Source: an uncultured Bacteroidales bacterium | Lineage (GTDB): Bacteria > Bacteroidota > Bacteroidia > Bacteroidales > UBA932 | Assembly: GCA_934691625.1 (NCBI GenBank) | Contig: CAKUTA010000005.1 | Coordinates: 1-64,000 of the forward strand | DNA: 64,000 nt | Reading direction: 5' to 3' | In this document: positions 8,919 to 18,640 of the stretch, in pieces | Layout: the number at the start of each line of letters is the position of its first letter | How positions within the stretch are numbered: position 1 is the first letter of the stretch | The notes under the pieces: generated by a model | The model's input: only the letters and a program-made list of their open reading frames with translations | Told to the model about the DNA's origin: nothing | The model's database searches: none | Position numbers and translations under genes: made by a program

Positions 8919-9471
8919 ACCTCTTCTTGTAGCTTGCCACATCGAATACCCAGTCGCCCCGCGCTTTCAGCACTTTCTCGATGGCCTCCCTTACGCACCC
9001 CCGGCCGCCAGGATAAGGCGATATGTAGTCCGCGATCTCCTTGACTTCAGGAACGCCGTCAGATGGAGATACTCCTATGCCGCACATGGCTATCACATCC
9101 AGATCGGGTATGTCGTCACCGATATACAGCACATCCTCCGGCACGAGTGAATACTTGCGGCAGAAGTCATTGAAGTCGGCAATCTTGTCTCTTGAACCGA
9201 GATATACATCTTCCGCCCCGATACCGCAGGTCCTGAACCTGGCAACAATGGAGCCAGAACGTCCTCCGGTTATTACTGCGGAAGGGTATCCTTTCATTGT
9301 CGCCATCCTTACGCCGAAACCGTCCTTGGAATCGAATGTCCTGTACAGCTCTCCTGCAAGGTCGCACAGGATTCCGCCGTCTGTGAATACACCGTCCACA
9401 TCGAACGCGAAAGCCTTTATCTTGCTGAAATCAGGCTCTTTGCATATCTGGTCAATGCTGCTGTCGCCCAT
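8914..9471 (-). CDS. kdsC: KdsC-type HAD phosphatase (KDO 8-phosphate phosphatase)
   Basis: This enzyme should remove phosphate from 3-deoxy-D-manno-octulosonate 8-phosphate in KDO synthesis for lipopolysaccharide. In the 185-aa product FDVDGVFTDGG holds the catalytic aspartates at about 24 and 26. VITGGRSG is motif II, and GDDIPDLD is motif IV, the metal-binding site. The length and lack of a cap domain match KdsC tetramers. It follows the DUF3467 gene by 3 bp. Other C0-type HAD sugar phosphatases cannot be fully excluded. Confidence 0.85.
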   Translation of the reverse strand: MGDSSIDQICKEPDFSKIKAFAFDVDGVFTDGGILCDLAGELYRTFDSKDGFGVRMATMKGYPSAVITGGRSGSIVARFRTCGIGAEDVYLGSRDKIADFNDFCRKYSLVPEDVLYIGDDIPDLDVIAMCGIGVSPSDGVPEVKEIADYISPYPGGRGCVREAIEKVLKARGDWVFDVASYKKRF

Positions 9472-9474
9472 GCC

Positions 9475-9807
9475 CTAGGATTTGGCTCCGTTATTGAACG
9501 GTGTGAAGTCACCAAGGTTGAAAGTCGCCTCCTTCTGTCCGGGACGCCTGTCGCCCATATCGATTGGACCGAAATTGCTCTCATATTTGTCGATGTTCTC
9601 CTCCAGCGCACGGAGCAGCCTCTTCGCATGCTCAGGTGTCATGAGTATCCTGCTGCATACGCCAGGTTTCGGCAGTCCAGGAAGCATCCTTGCGAAATCC
9701 AGCACGAATTCGCTGTGCGAATGGGTTATGATGGCGAGGTTTGAATATGTCCCGGACGCGATTTCCGGCTTAAGTTCAATGCTCAGTTCTTGTTTCTCGT
9801 TTTCCAT
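9475..9807 (-). CDS. DUF3467 family protein
   Basis: A 110-aa cytoplasmic protein. The pattern SHSEFVLDFARMLPG followed by RILMTPEHAKRLLRALEENI is characteristic of DUF3467, a small Bacteroidetes and proteobacterial family of unknown function. It heads the minus-strand cluster with kdsC and maf and is separated from the divergent valS gene by about 150 bp. No catalytic residues are recognised. Confidence 0.8.
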   Translation of the reverse strand: MENEKQELSIELKPEIASGTYSNLAIITHSHSEFVLDFARMLPGLPKPGVCSRILMTPEHAKRLLRALEENIDKYESNFGPIDMGDRRPGQKEATFNLGDFTPFNNGAKS

Positions 9808-9954
9808 ATCAATGTATTCTTAGTTTGTTCTGTCCTACAAAAATAATGAAAAAATTGTCATGTCGGCATATTTTTAACTGTCTTATTACCTGTTTTACGA
9901 AACAGATTTGTATCTTTGTATGATTTATTGGAATAATAACAAAAGATATAGATA

Positions 9955-12609
9955 ATGGAAATATCGGCTAAGTACGATCCCTCGCAGGTAGAGGACAAAT
10001 GGTACGCCTACTGGCTCAAGAACAAGTTCTTTCATTCAGAACCGGATGAAAGGGAACCTTATACGATAGTGATTCCGCCACCTAATGTGACTGGTATTCT
10101 TCACATGGGGCATGTGCTTAACAACACACTGAATGATGTGCTTATCCGCAAGGCCAGGATGGATGGCAAGAACGCATGCTGGATTCCTGGAACGGATCAT
10201 GCTTCGATCGCTACTGAAAGCAAGGTCGTAGCAAGGCTTAAATCAAAGGGAATCAGCAAGGATGACCTGACCAGGGAGGAGTTCCTGAAATATGCATGGG
10301 AATGGAAGGAGGAGCATGGCGGAATCATACTCAGCCAGCTCCGTAAGCTCGGCGCTTCCTGCGACTGGGACCGGACCAAGTTCACAATGGATCCGGATCT
10401 TACAGAATCTGTCATCAGCACATTTGTCTATTTCTATAAGAAAGGACTGATATACAGGGGTGTTCGCATGGTCAACTGGGATCCTGAAGGACATACTGCT
10501 GTCAGCGATGAGGAGGTTATCCATAAGGAGACCAAGAGCCATTTCTATCACCTGAGATATTATATTTCCGACGGCAACGGCAACCGTACAGACAAATACA
10601 TTGTCGTGGCTACCACACGTCCGGAGACAATCATGGCTGACGCCGCTGTCAGCATCAACCCTGGCGATGAGCGGTATCATTGGCTTAAGGGCAAGAAAGT
10701 CCTTATCCCGCTGATTAATAAGGAAATTCCTATCATAGAGGATTCCTATGTGGAAATCGGGTTCGGCACGGGCTGTCTCAAGGTGACACCTGCCCATGAT
10801 GTTAATGACTACGAGATAGGTCTGCGTCATAATCTGCCTGTAATCGACATCATCGATGACCATGGCAAGCTGAATGAAAAGGCTCAGATCCTGGTTGGCG
10901 AGGACCGTTTCGTGGCAAGGAAGAAGATCGAGAAGATGCTTGCGGAAGCCGGCTGCCTGGAAAAGGTGGAGGAATATATTTCTCCTATAGGATATTCCGA
11001 GAGAACCAATGCCGTTATCGAGCCTCGGCTTTCGACACAGTGGTTCCTTAAGATGGGGCATCTTGCCGAAATGGCATTGAATTCCGTGGAAAGCGGAAAC
11101 GTGAAGCTGATTCCGGACAAGTACAGAAATACATACAAGCATTGGATGGAGACTGTCCGCGACTGGTGCATCAGCCGCCAGCTGTGGTGGGGACAGCGTA
11201 TTCCCGCCTATTATCTTCCTGACGGGCAGTATGTGGTAGAGGCTACACCTGAAGCTGCGCTTGAGGCGGCTAAAAAGATAGATTCGTCGATCACGGCAGA
11301 GCAGCTGCGGCAGGATGATGATGTTCTTGACACATGGTTCTCCTCATGGCTTTGGCCTATATCTGTGTTTGATTCTGAGCGTCCCGGACACCCGGAGCAT
11401 ATCCCTAATAAGGATCTTGCATACTACTATCCTACAAATGATCTGGTCACCGGCCCTGATATCCTTTTCTTCTGGGTCGCCAGAATGATTATGGCAGGAG
11501 ACGAGTTCATGGGCAAGGAGCCGTTCCATAACGTTTACCTCACCGGTATTGTGCGCGACAAGCTTGGCCGCAAGATGTCCAAGACTCTTGGAAATTCTCC
11601 TGACCCTCTAGACCTGATCGCCAAATATGGGGCAGATGCAGTGCGTATCGGAATGCTTTTGTGCGCATCTGCGGGAAACGATATATTCTATGATGAGTCG
11701 CAGATAGAGCAGGGGCGTAACTTCTGCGGAAAGATATGGAACTCGTACCGTCTTGTGAAAGGATGGAACGTGGATGTGGAGGCTGCGCAGCCGGAGGCAT
11801 GCGCCATTGCTGTCGAGTGGTTCAGGAACAAGCTGAATCAGACTATCAGCACAGTGGAAGACCATTACTCTAAATTCAGGATCTCAGATGCTCTCATGAG
11901 TATCTACAAGCTGTTTTGGGATGACTACTGCTCATGGTATCTGGAACTTATTAAACCCGCTTATGGACAGCCTGTTGATAAGGCTACCTATACTGAAACT
12001 CTAGATTTCTTCGAGGCTCTGCTCAAGATGATCCACCCGGTGATGCCGTTCATTACGGAGGAACTCTGGCAGGATATGGCGGAGCGCAAGGATGGCGAGA
12101 CGATAATGTTCCAGCCTACACCGAAGGCCGGTGCTGTGAATGCTGGCTTCATTGCCGATTTCGAACTTGCGGAGAATGCGGTAAATGCTATCCGCGGCAT
12201 CCGTCAGCAGAAGAATATCTCACCGAAAGAGGTGCTTCAGGTGAAATTCAAGGGCAATTTCCCTGTCATGATGATGCCGGTGGTGACAAAGCTTGCGAAT
12301 GTTTCATCTGCGGAAATCGTAGAAGACTTCGGAACCACATCTGAAGGTGTTTCACAGATGGTCGGAACAGTCGAGATGTATGTGCCTCTTACCGGGAAGG
12401 TCAATGTCGAAGAGGAGATAGCAAAGCTTGAGGCAGAACTGAAATATCAGCGGGAATTCCTCGAATCCGTGCGCAGGAAACTTTCTAACGAGAAGTTTAC
12501 GGCGCACGCCCCGGAAAAAGTAGTCGCCATCGAGCGCAAGAAAGAAGCGGACTCCATTTCAAAGATTGAAAGCTATGAGTCTCAGCTTAAGGCACTCAAA
12601 ACTCTCTGA
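9955..12609 (+). CDS. valS: Valyl-tRNA synthetase
   Basis: It charges tRNA-Val with valine. The 884-aa product has the class I signature PPPNVTGILHMGH (HMGH at 50-53) and KMSKT near 540-544. The editing domain holds TTRPETIMAD near 220 and DVNDYEIG near 280. A C-terminal coiled coil (about 820-884) is the tRNA-binding arm of ValRS. A TATCTTTG box lies at 9911-9918, 36 bp before the start. The next gene starts 5 bp after the stop, making valS the first gene of a six-gene run. Confidence 0.97.
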   Translation: MEISAKYDPSQVEDKWYAYWLKNKFFHSEPDEREPYTIVIPPPNVTGILHMGHVLNNTLNDVLIRKARMDGKNACWIPGTDHASIATESKVVARLKSKGISKDDLTREEFLKYAWEWKEEHGGIILSQLRKLGASCDWDRTKFTMDPDLTESVISTFVYFYKKGLIYRGVRMVNWDPEGHTAVSDEEVIHKETKSHFYHLRYYISDGNGNRTDKYIVVATTRPETIMADAAVSINPGDERYHWLKGKKVLIPLINKEIPIIEDSYVEIGFGTGCLKVTPAHDVNDYEIGLRHNLPVIDIIDDHGKLNEKAQILVGEDRFVARKKIEKMLAEAGCLEKVEEYISPIGYSERTNAVIEPRLSTQWFLKMGHLAEMALNSVESGNVKLIPDKYRNTYKHWMETVRDWCISRQLWWGQRIPAYYLPDGQYVVEATPEAALEAAKKIDSSITAEQLRQDDDVLDTWFSSWLWPISVFDSERPGHPEHIPNKDLAYYYPTNDLVTGPDILFFWVARMIMAGDEFMGKEPFHNVYLTGIVRDKLGRKMSKTLGNSPDPLDLIAKYGADAVRIGMLLCASAGNDIFYDESQIEQGRNFCGKIWNSYRLVKGWNVDVEAAQPEACAIAVEWFRNKLNQTISTVEDHYSKFRISDALMSIYKLFWDDYCSWYLELIKPAYGQPVDKATYTETLDFFEALLKMIHPVMPFITEELWQDMAERKDGETIMFQPTPKAGAVNAGFIADFELAENAVNAIRGIRQQKNISPKEVLQVKFKGNFPVMMMPVVTKLANVSSAEIVEDFGTTSEGVSQMVGTVEMYVPLTGKVNVEEEIAKLEAELKYQREFLESVRRKLSNEKFTAHAPEKVVAIERKKEADSISKIESYESQLKALKTL

Positions 12610-12614
12610 CGGGT

Positions 12615-13028
12615 ATGATGTATTTCGAGACAAGCTTTCCAGTCCGTTATTATGAGACAGATCAGATGGGAATCGTGCACCACTCTAACTATATAAGGTA
12701 TTTCGAGTGTGCGCGGAATCTCATGATCCGTGAGGGAGGCTATCCTATAGAGCAATGCGAGGCCGACGGGGTGGTAATCCCGATCGTGTCTGTGGAATGC
12801 AAGTACAAGCATTCTGCAAAGATGGGTGATGTGGTGCGCTGTACTGCATCCATAGAGAAGATTCCGCTGGCCAAGCTGGTGATAAAGCAGTCCGTGTATA
12901 ACCAGGAGGGCGTATTATGCGCTGACGGCCAGGTTGTCCTCGGATTTCTCAACAAGGATACCGGCAGGCCTGTAGGATGTCCGGAAAAACTTCTTGAAAT
13001 GATACGTTCAAGAATGAACGATAAATAA
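12615..13028 (+). CDS. Hotdog-fold acyl-CoA thioesterase (YbgC/4-HBT type)
   Basis: It likely hydrolyses acyl-CoA thioesters. The 137-aa length is that of a single hotdog domain. RYYETDQMGIVHHSNYIRYFE contains the catalytic Asp near residue 16 and the helix that follows it in the 4-hydroxybenzoyl-CoA thioesterase family. It sits between valS and the tat genes. In other bacteria ybgC accompanies tol-pal, which is not the case here, so its substrate is open. Confidence 0.85.
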   Translation: MMYFETSFPVRYYETDQMGIVHHSNYIRYFECARNLMIREGGYPIEQCEADGVVIPIVSVECKYKHSAKMGDVVRCTASIEKIPLAKLVIKQSVYNQEGVLCADGQVVLGFLNKDTGRPVGCPEKLLEMIRSRMNDK

Positions 13029-13052
13029 ATGAGTATTTAAAACATAATTGTT

Positions 13053-13268
13053 ATGACGATTTATCCGCTTGGAGTCCTGGGACCATGGGAAATAGTTATT
13101 ATCGCATTGGTTATCCTTCTTCTCTTCGGAGGCAAGAAGATTCCAGAACTGATGAAGGGGCTCGGCAAAGGTGTGAAGAGCTTCAAGGATGGGATCAATG
13201 AGGTGGAGAAGGAGATCAAGGATGTTGATGCCACGCTTGACAGCAAGAAGAAGGACAACGAAAGCTAA
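13053..13268 (+). CDS. tatA: Twin-arginine translocase subunit TatA/E
   Basis: This 71-aa protein has a short N-terminal membrane helix (about 10-24, [14 protein letters not shown]), the hinge residues [14 protein letters not shown], an amphipathic helix, and a charged Lys/Glu/Asp tail. It should form the pore-like oligomer of the Tat system, which exports folded proteins. tatC follows 11 bp later. No tatB is visible, as in many Bacteroidetes that run a TatA-TatC system. Confidence 0.93.
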   Translation: MTIYPLGVLGPWEIVIIALVILLLFGGKKIPELMKGLGKGVKSFKDGINEVEKEIKDVDATLDSKKKDNES

Positions 13269-13279
13269 ATTCCTGTGAA

Positions 13280-14026
13280 GTGAGCGGCCGTGGCGAAGAA
13301 ATGACATTCTGGGATCATCTTGACGTGCTGAGGGGGACATTGTTCCGCTCAGCATTGGCTGTTGTATGTACAGGTGTGATTCTTCTGTTCTTCAAAGGGT
13401 TTCTCTTTGATGGAGTGATACTGGCACCGACACGGCCTGACTTTTGGCTTTACCGCTGGATGAATCTGCCGTTCTCGATGTCGCTGATCAATACGGATAT
13501 CTCCGCACAGTTCTTCACGCACCTTAAGGTGTCATTTATCTGTGGGATTATAATATCCTTTCCTTATGTGTGTTACGAAATATGGATGTTCGTGGCGCCA
13601 GCGTTGTATCCTAGTGAAAAGTCTGCGGTACGGGAGGCATTCATGTTCTCAGCTGTCCTGTTCTATGCGGGACTTCTGATAGGGTATTACCTTATTTTGC
13701 CAATCACATTGAACTTTTTTCAGGGCTATACTGTAAGCTCCGCCGTAGAGAATACGATTACTCTGGGGTCTTATATCTCCATGTTTACATCCATGGTCCT
13801 TCTGTTCGGGATAGTGTTTGAATTCCCTGTCCTGATAGCGGTGCTGAACCGGATGGGGATAGTGACCAGGGAGACATTGAAGAAATACAGGAAGCATGCG
13901 ATTGTCGCTATCCTGATAGTCGCGGCGATAATCACCCCTGCGGACCCGTTCTCGATGCTCATTGCGGCAGCCCCGCTTTACCTGCTCTATGAAATGAGTA
14001 TAATGGTCTGTGTCAAAAAAGATTAG
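13280..14026 (+). CDS. tatC: Sec-independent translocase TatC
   Basis: TatC is the receptor for twin-arginine signal peptides in the inner membrane. The 248-aa product has six hydrophobic segments and the conserved start EEMTFWDHLDVLRGTLFRS, where the acidic and Arg residues bind the signal peptide. The frame opens with GTG at 13280; an ATG at 13301 would give a shorter N-terminus beginning MTFWDHLD. Either is possible, and GTG fits the 11-bp spacing from tatA. The next gene starts 2 bp after the stop. Confidence 0.93.
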   Translation: MSGRGEEMTFWDHLDVLRGTLFRSALAVVCTGVILLFFKGFLFDGVILAPTRPDFWLYRWMNLPFSMSLINTDISAQFFTHLKVSFICGIIISFPYVCYEIWMFVAPALYPSEKSAVREAFMFSAVLFYAGLLIGYYLILPITLNFFQGYTVSSAVENTITLGSYISMFTSMVLLFGIVFEFPVLIAVLNRMGIVTRETLKKYRKHAIVAILIVAAIITPADPFSMLIAAAPLYLLYEMSIMVCVKKD

Positions 14027-14028
14027 AG

Positions 14029-15957
14029 ATGATTTCAATTAACGGCGTAACGGTAGCGTATGGAAGCTATACGCTGCTGGACAATATAAATTTCCATATA
14101 AGCGAGAGCGATAAGATCGGCCTTGTGGGCAAGAATGGTGCAGGGAAATCTACCATAATGAAACTGATATGCGGTGAACAGACGCTGACATCAGGTCATA
14201 TCGATCTTCCGAACCATATAAAGATAGGATATCTGCCTCAGATAATGCAGCATCATAAGGGCAGGACCGTACTTGACGAGACGATGACTGCTTTCGCGGC
14301 AATGAATGATCTGGAATCGGAGCTCGAAAATATAGGACGGCAGCTTTCCGAGAGGACAGACTACGAGTCCGAGGAGTATATGGCGCTGATAACCAGGATG
14401 AACGAGGTCAATGACAGGCTGGCTATCGAGCACTCGGAGCCGCCTATGGTGCAGGCTGAAAAGACATTGCTTGGACTCGGTTTCAAGGATGAGGACTTCG
14501 TGAGGAATACCGAGACATTCAGCCAGGGATGGAACATGCGTATAGAGCTGGCTAAGATCCTCCTTTCCAAACCGGACGTGCTCTTGCTTGACGAGCCTAC
14601 GAATCATCTTGATATTGAATCCATTGAATGGCTTGAGGGTTATCTGAAAGCATACAGGGGATCTATCCTGCTGGTGTCTCACGACAGGCGTTTCCTGGAT
14701 AATGTCACGAACAGGACGATAGAGATCATGGTAGGGCATATCCATGACTATAAGGTCCCTTATACGAAATATCTGGAACTGCGCAAGGAACGTATGCAGC
14801 AGCAGATTGCGGCATACGAGAACCAGCAGAAGATGATAGAGAAGACAGAGGATTTCATAAACAAGTTCAGATATAAGCCGACAAAGTCGAATCAGGTACA
14901 GTCCAGGATCAAGGCGCTCGAGAAACTGGACAGGATAGAAATCGATGAGACAGACAATTCTACACTTGTAGTGAAATTCCCTCCTGCTCCACGTTCAGGA
15001 GATGTTGTGTTCAAAGGAACGGAGCTGACGGTGGGATATCCTCAGAAAGTGGTGTTCCGGGATGCTGAAATCGAGATACGGAGAGGGGAGAAAGTGGCCC
15101 TTGTCGGACGTAATGGTGAAGGAAAGACCACATTGATGCGTGTGATAATGGGACAGCTGGCTCCGATTTCCGGAGAGGCGAAGGTAGGGCACAATGTGAA
15201 TATAGGATATTTTGCCCAGAATCAGGAAGATATACTTGACAAGAACGAGACTGTCCTGGGCACTCTTGAGAGCATCGCATCAGGAGATGTCCGCACGAAG
15301 CTGCGCGACATCCTGGCTGCATTCCTTTTCAAGGGCGAGGACATTGACAAGAAGGTTGCAGTCCTCAGCGGTGGTGAGCGTGCAAGGCTTGGCATGGCCA
15401 AGCTGATGCTTCAGCCATATAACCTGCTGGCTCTTGATGAACCTACGAACCACATGGATATACGCTCTAAAGATGTTCTGAAGCAGGCACTTAAAAATTT
15501 TGACGGGACTTTGGTCGTCGTATCCCATGACCGTGATTTTCTTGATGGGCTTGTGGACAAGATGTACGAGTTCCGTGACGGAAAGGTCAAGGAGCATCTT
15601 GGAGGAATCCAGGACTTCCTGGAAGAAAGGAGGATAGAGAATCTTCAGGAATTGGAGCGCCGTTTCCATCAGGAAGAGCCTGCAAAGCCTGCCGAACCAG
15701 TCATGTCTGCCGGAAAACAGGAGTTCATTGCCAAGAAAAGCATGTCAAAGGAGGAGCGCAAGCTGCGTAACCGGGTCTCTTTCCTGGAAAATGAAATATC
15801 GTCCATCGAGGCGAAGATGAAGAAGATAGAAGCTGTGCTTGCGAATCCTGGCAAGGATGATGACGTCATGGAGCTGACACGTGCATATCTGGAAAATAAG
15901 AGAGATCTGGATGCCAGAACAGAAGAATGGGCGGAGCTCTCGGAAAAACTTGGCTAG
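14029..15957 (+). CDS. ABC-F family ATPase
   Basis: A 642-aa soluble protein with two ABC ATPase domains and no membrane segment, which marks the ABC-F class acting on ribosomes. The first Walker A is GKNGAGKST near 34 with LLLDEPTNHLD near 184. The second is GRNGEGKTT near 360 with ALDEPTNHMD near 467. A linker of charged helices (about 240-320) and a C-terminal coiled coil rich in Lys and Glu (about 570-642) resemble Uup. The role is likely translation quality control; an antibiotic-resistance role is less likely in this housekeeping context. Confidence 0.88.
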   Translation: MISINGVTVAYGSYTLLDNINFHISESDKIGLVGKNGAGKSTIMKLICGEQTLTSGHIDLPNHIKIGYLPQIMQHHKGRTVLDETMTAFAAMNDLESELENIGRQLSERTDYESEEYMALITRMNEVNDRLAIEHSEPPMVQAEKTLLGLGFKDEDFVRNTETFSQGWNMRIELAKILLSKPDVLLLDEPTNHLDIESIEWLEGYLKAYRGSILLVSHDRRFLDNVTNRTIEIMVGHIHDYKVPYTKYLELRKERMQQQIAAYENQQKMIEKTEDFINKFRYKPTKSNQVQSRIKALEKLDRIEIDETDNSTLVVKFPPAPRSGDVVFKGTELTVGYPQKVVFRDAEIEIRRGEKVALVGRNGEGKTTLMRVIMGQLAPISGEAKVGHNVNIGYFAQNQEDILDKNETVLGTLESIASGDVRTKLRDILAAFLFKGEDIDKKVAVLSGGERARLGMAKLMLQPYNLLALDEPTNHMDIRSKDVLKQALKNFDGTLVVVSHDRDFLDGLVDKMYEFRDGKVKEHLGGIQDFLEERRIENLQELERRFHQEEPAKPAEPVMSAGKQEFIAKKSMSKEERKLRNRVSFLENEISSIEAKMKKIEAVLANPGKDDDVMELTRAYLENKRDLDARTEEWAELSEKLG

Positions 15958-17061
15958 ATGGCTATGATTGTACTTGATTCACATTGCGATACACCCTCGC
16001 AGATTATGCGGCTGCGCAATCTTTGCGCCGATAATCCTTATGCTCATATCGATTTTCCGAAACTGCGTAAGGGTGGAGTAGATGCCTCGTTTTTTGCCCT
16101 GTACACCTCTGGCACGATGTCTCCGGATGCCGCTACCAGGTATGCCCTGGAGATGCTTGCAGGCGTCAATGATGCCGTAGAATCAGCCTCCGGGGCAGCT
16201 GCATTGGCGCTTTCGCCTGAAGATATTTTCAGGAACAAGGCTGCGGGAAAGACATCGGTGCTGATCGGAATGGAAAACGGTCTTCCTATACAGAACAGTC
16301 TGGCGCTTCTTCGGCAGTTCTTCCGTATGGGGGTCAGATATGTGACTTTGACCCACAATGCTGATAATCAGATATGTGATTCCGCCGCTGAAGGCAGGCG
16401 ATGGGGTGGATTGAGCCCGTTCGGACGTCAGGTCGTGGCGGAGATGAACCATATCGGCATGGTAATCGATCTGGCACATGCTTCTGATGATACATTCTAT
16501 GACTGCATACGCTGCTCTAAAGCCCCTGTTGTTTCTACTCACTCGTGCTGCCGTGCTCTTGCGCATCACCGGCGCAATATGACAGACGATATGCTGAAGG
16601 CTATCGCTGCAGTAGATGGAGTGGTCCAGATTAATTTCTATCCTGTGTTCCTGTCCGATGAGTTCGCTGCAGAGCTTGATGCCTCAGGGCTTGATGCCAA
16701 GGCCGATGCCATCGAGGATGCGTTCATCAGGGAGCCTTGGGATCAGGACAAGTACCGTAACTGGGTCAATGTGCAGATGGAACTGGCAGCATTGAAGCGC
16801 CCGTCATACCGTAGAGTTGTCGATCATATTGATCATGCTGTGAAGATTGCCGGTATAGACCATGTCGGAATCGGCTCGGACTTTGACGGGATAAATGTCA
16901 CCCCGGAAGGGCTGGAGAATGTATCGAAGATGCCTGTCATATTTGACGAAATGAGAGCCAGAGGCTATTCTGAAAGTGACATTGAAAAAGTGGCTGGAGG
17001 CAATTTTATCCGTGTCATGCGCAGTGTAAGAGCTGTCTCGGAATCGTTGACGGATGAATAG
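15958..17061 (+). CDS. Membrane-dipeptidase-like peptidase M19
   Basis: Family M19 zinc enzymes cut dipeptides. DSHCDTP near the start holds the His-x-Asp metal ligands (about 9 and 11). A bridging glutamate is in LIGMENGLP, later histidines are in STHSCCRA and HHRRNM, and IGSDFDGI is also conserved. At 367 aa with no signal peptide it appears cytoplasmic. It starts on the base after the ABC-F stop and ends the valS run before a strong terminator. Confidence 0.88.
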   Translation: MAMIVLDSHCDTPSQIMRLRNLCADNPYAHIDFPKLRKGGVDASFFALYTSGTMSPDAATRYALEMLAGVNDAVESASGAAALALSPEDIFRNKAAGKTSVLIGMENGLPIQNSLALLRQFFRMGVRYVTLTHNADNQICDSAAEGRRWGGLSPFGRQVVAEMNHIGMVIDLAHASDDTFYDCIRCSKAPVVSTHSCCRALAHHRRNMTDDMLKAIAAVDGVVQINFYPVFLSDEFAAELDASGLDAKADAIEDAFIREPWDQDKYRNWVNVQMELAALKRPSYRRVVDHIDHAVKIAGIDHVGIGSDFDGINVTPEGLENVSKMPVIFDEMRARGYSESDIEKVAGGNFIRVMRSVRAVSESLTDE

Positions 17062-17082
17062 GGAAGTCCTGGAATATGTTCT

Positions 17083-17127
17083 AAAAGATAGAAGGCGGCT
17101 GAATTTCAGCTGCCTTCTATCTTTTTT
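17083..17127. terminator. Intrinsic terminator after the M19 peptidase
   Basis: AAGATAGAAGGC pairs with GCCTTCTATCTT, and the inner GCTGAA pairs with TTCAGC, followed by a T-run. A-run and T-run flanks make it usable in both directions. Confidence 0.85.
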
Positions 17128-17263
17128 GATAATCTTGGTTATTTTTCTCAAATATCTCTAATTATCAGTTGTTTATCTAGTGATAATCTGGCCTTATTGT
17201 TTACATATTTTAATATAACAAAAATGTTAGAGCTTTTAACATTTTTGTTTCAAGAGTTAAAAC

Positions 17264-18541
17264 TCAGATATTTACCTCTTCTTTTACAATAGTTAATAGA
17301 AACCATAGTGCCGAGGCAGCGAAACGTTCAATATTACGCTTTCTGTCATTGTGATATTGGAACTTCCTGGTGCGTACAAGTCCGGTGGACGACGCGACAC
17401 CTATCCATACTGTGCCATCAGGATTGACACCGTCTCCGCCGCCAGGACCCGCAAGCCCTGTCGTGGCGACAGAATAGTCCGCCCCCATCAGATCCCTTAT
17501 TCCGGTAGCCATTGCTGCCGCAACTTCACTGCTTACAACCCCATAATCGGCTATGCTCTTCGCCGGCACACCAAGTACTTTCTCCTTCACTGGGACCGCA
17601 TACGATGTCACGGAGCCTAGGTAATAGGCAGAAGAGCCTGGAACTGTGGTTACAAGATGCGAAATCTCGCCTCCTGTGCAGGATTCGGCAGCGCATAAGG
17701 TCTTCCCGTTACTCTTTAGCAGCTCTCCCAGTGCATGCTCAAGCGTATCATCGTCATAGGAGTATATGTATTCCCCGATAATGGCTTTAAGGGCCTCTAT
17801 TTGAATGTCTATGCGCATCTTGGCTGTATCCTGCCTCTCTCCATATATGGATAGCCTAAGGCGTACGCCGGTAAGCGGATTAGGGAGGTATGCCAGATGC
17901 ATATCTTCAGGCAGTGCATCTTCCCAGGCTTCAATCTTTTTCGCCAGAGCCGACTCTGCCAGGCCGTAAGTCATTATGTTCCTGTGATATATGGATTCCA
18001 AAGAAAAATGCCTGGAGATATCGTCCAGAACATCCGGAAGCATGTTCATTGTTTCGAACGGCACTCCTGGCATAGAATACAGCACAGCTTTATGTCCATA
18101 TCGTTCTTCAGGAAAGCGGAACACCATTATTGGAGCTGTTCCGAACCGGTTCGGGATGACCTCGCATTTATCCGGGACACTTGCCTGGGCGACATTCGCT
18201 GCGAGTGTATCAAGCCCGCGAGAATGCAGTATCTCTTTCATTATCAATGATTGAGGCTCATTTATGATGTAGCCCTTGCTGCCGGACAGCTCGGCGAGGG
18301 CAGCCTTTGTGATATCGTCCTTTGTTGGCCCCAGCCCGCCAGTGGCGATCACAATGCAGCTGTTTTTTAGCCCGTTGTCAAGAGTGGAGACTATCGCCTG
18401 ATGGTCATCTCCGATAGATTTCATGTCTGACACCTTTACACCTATGGCATTCAATGCTTTAGCTATTCCGGAGGAGTTGGTGTCAATAATCTGTCCGATC
18501 AGGATTTCATCTCCGACGGTACAGATGCTTGCGTTAACCAT
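17264..18541 (-). CDS. cinA: CinA family protein
   Basis: CinA proteins join an N-terminal MoaB/MogA-like domain to a C-terminal nicotinamide-mononucleotide deamidase domain used in NAD recycling. Here ATGGLGPTKDD marks the first domain, and CAAESCTGGEISHL with TGLAGPGGGDG marks the second. The 425-aa length fits a full protein. The frame is open 22 codons further upstream, but that part is the R3 repeat; MVNASICTVGDE is the expected CinA start. Confidence 0.9.
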   Translation of the reverse strand: MVNASICTVGDEILIGQIIDTNSSGIAKALNAIGVKVSDMKSIGDDHQAIVSTLDNGLKNSCIVIATGGLGPTKDDITKAALAELSGSKGYIINEPQSLIMKEILHSRGLDTLAANVAQASVPDKCEVIPNRFGTAPIMVFRFPEERYGHKAVLYSMPGVPFETMNMLPDVLDDISRHFSLESIYHRNIMTYGLAESALAKKIEAWEDALPEDMHLAYLPNPLTGVRLRLSIYGERQDTAKMRIDIQIEALKAIIGEYIYSYDDDTLEHALGELLKSNGKTLCAAESCTGGEISHLVTTVPGSSAYYLGSVTSYAVPVKEKVLGVPAKSIADYGVVSSEVAAAMATGIRDLMGADYSVATTGLAGPGGGDGVNPDGTVWIGVASSTGLVRTRKFQYHNDRKRNIERFAASALWFLLTIVKEEVNI

Positions 18542-18561
18542 ACTATTGTATTTAATTGTTC

Positions 18562-18640
18562 TTAGAAGCTGTTTTGAAATGATTGTCTGATAGTTTTTTC
18601 CACTCAAACAACTTTTTAATCATTTCAAAACAGCTTCTTT
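18562..18640. repeat. MITE-like inverted repeat, short form (R3)
   Basis: TTAGAAGCTGTTTTGAAATG and CATTTCAAAACAGCTTCT are near-perfect inverted ends about 80 bp apart, with ACTCAAACAAC inside. It fills the cinA-pyrD gap and encodes the last codons of pyrD. Confidence 0.8.

Noticed and set aside
10243..11142. 299-codon minus-strand open frame
   Set aside because: It lies entirely inside valS on the opposite strand, and its translation has no recognisable domain.
18562..18640. Inverted repeat as a simple terminator between pyrD and cinA
   Set aside because: The same sequence recurs at many sites with shared internal parts and no T-run, so a mobile repeat explains it better.
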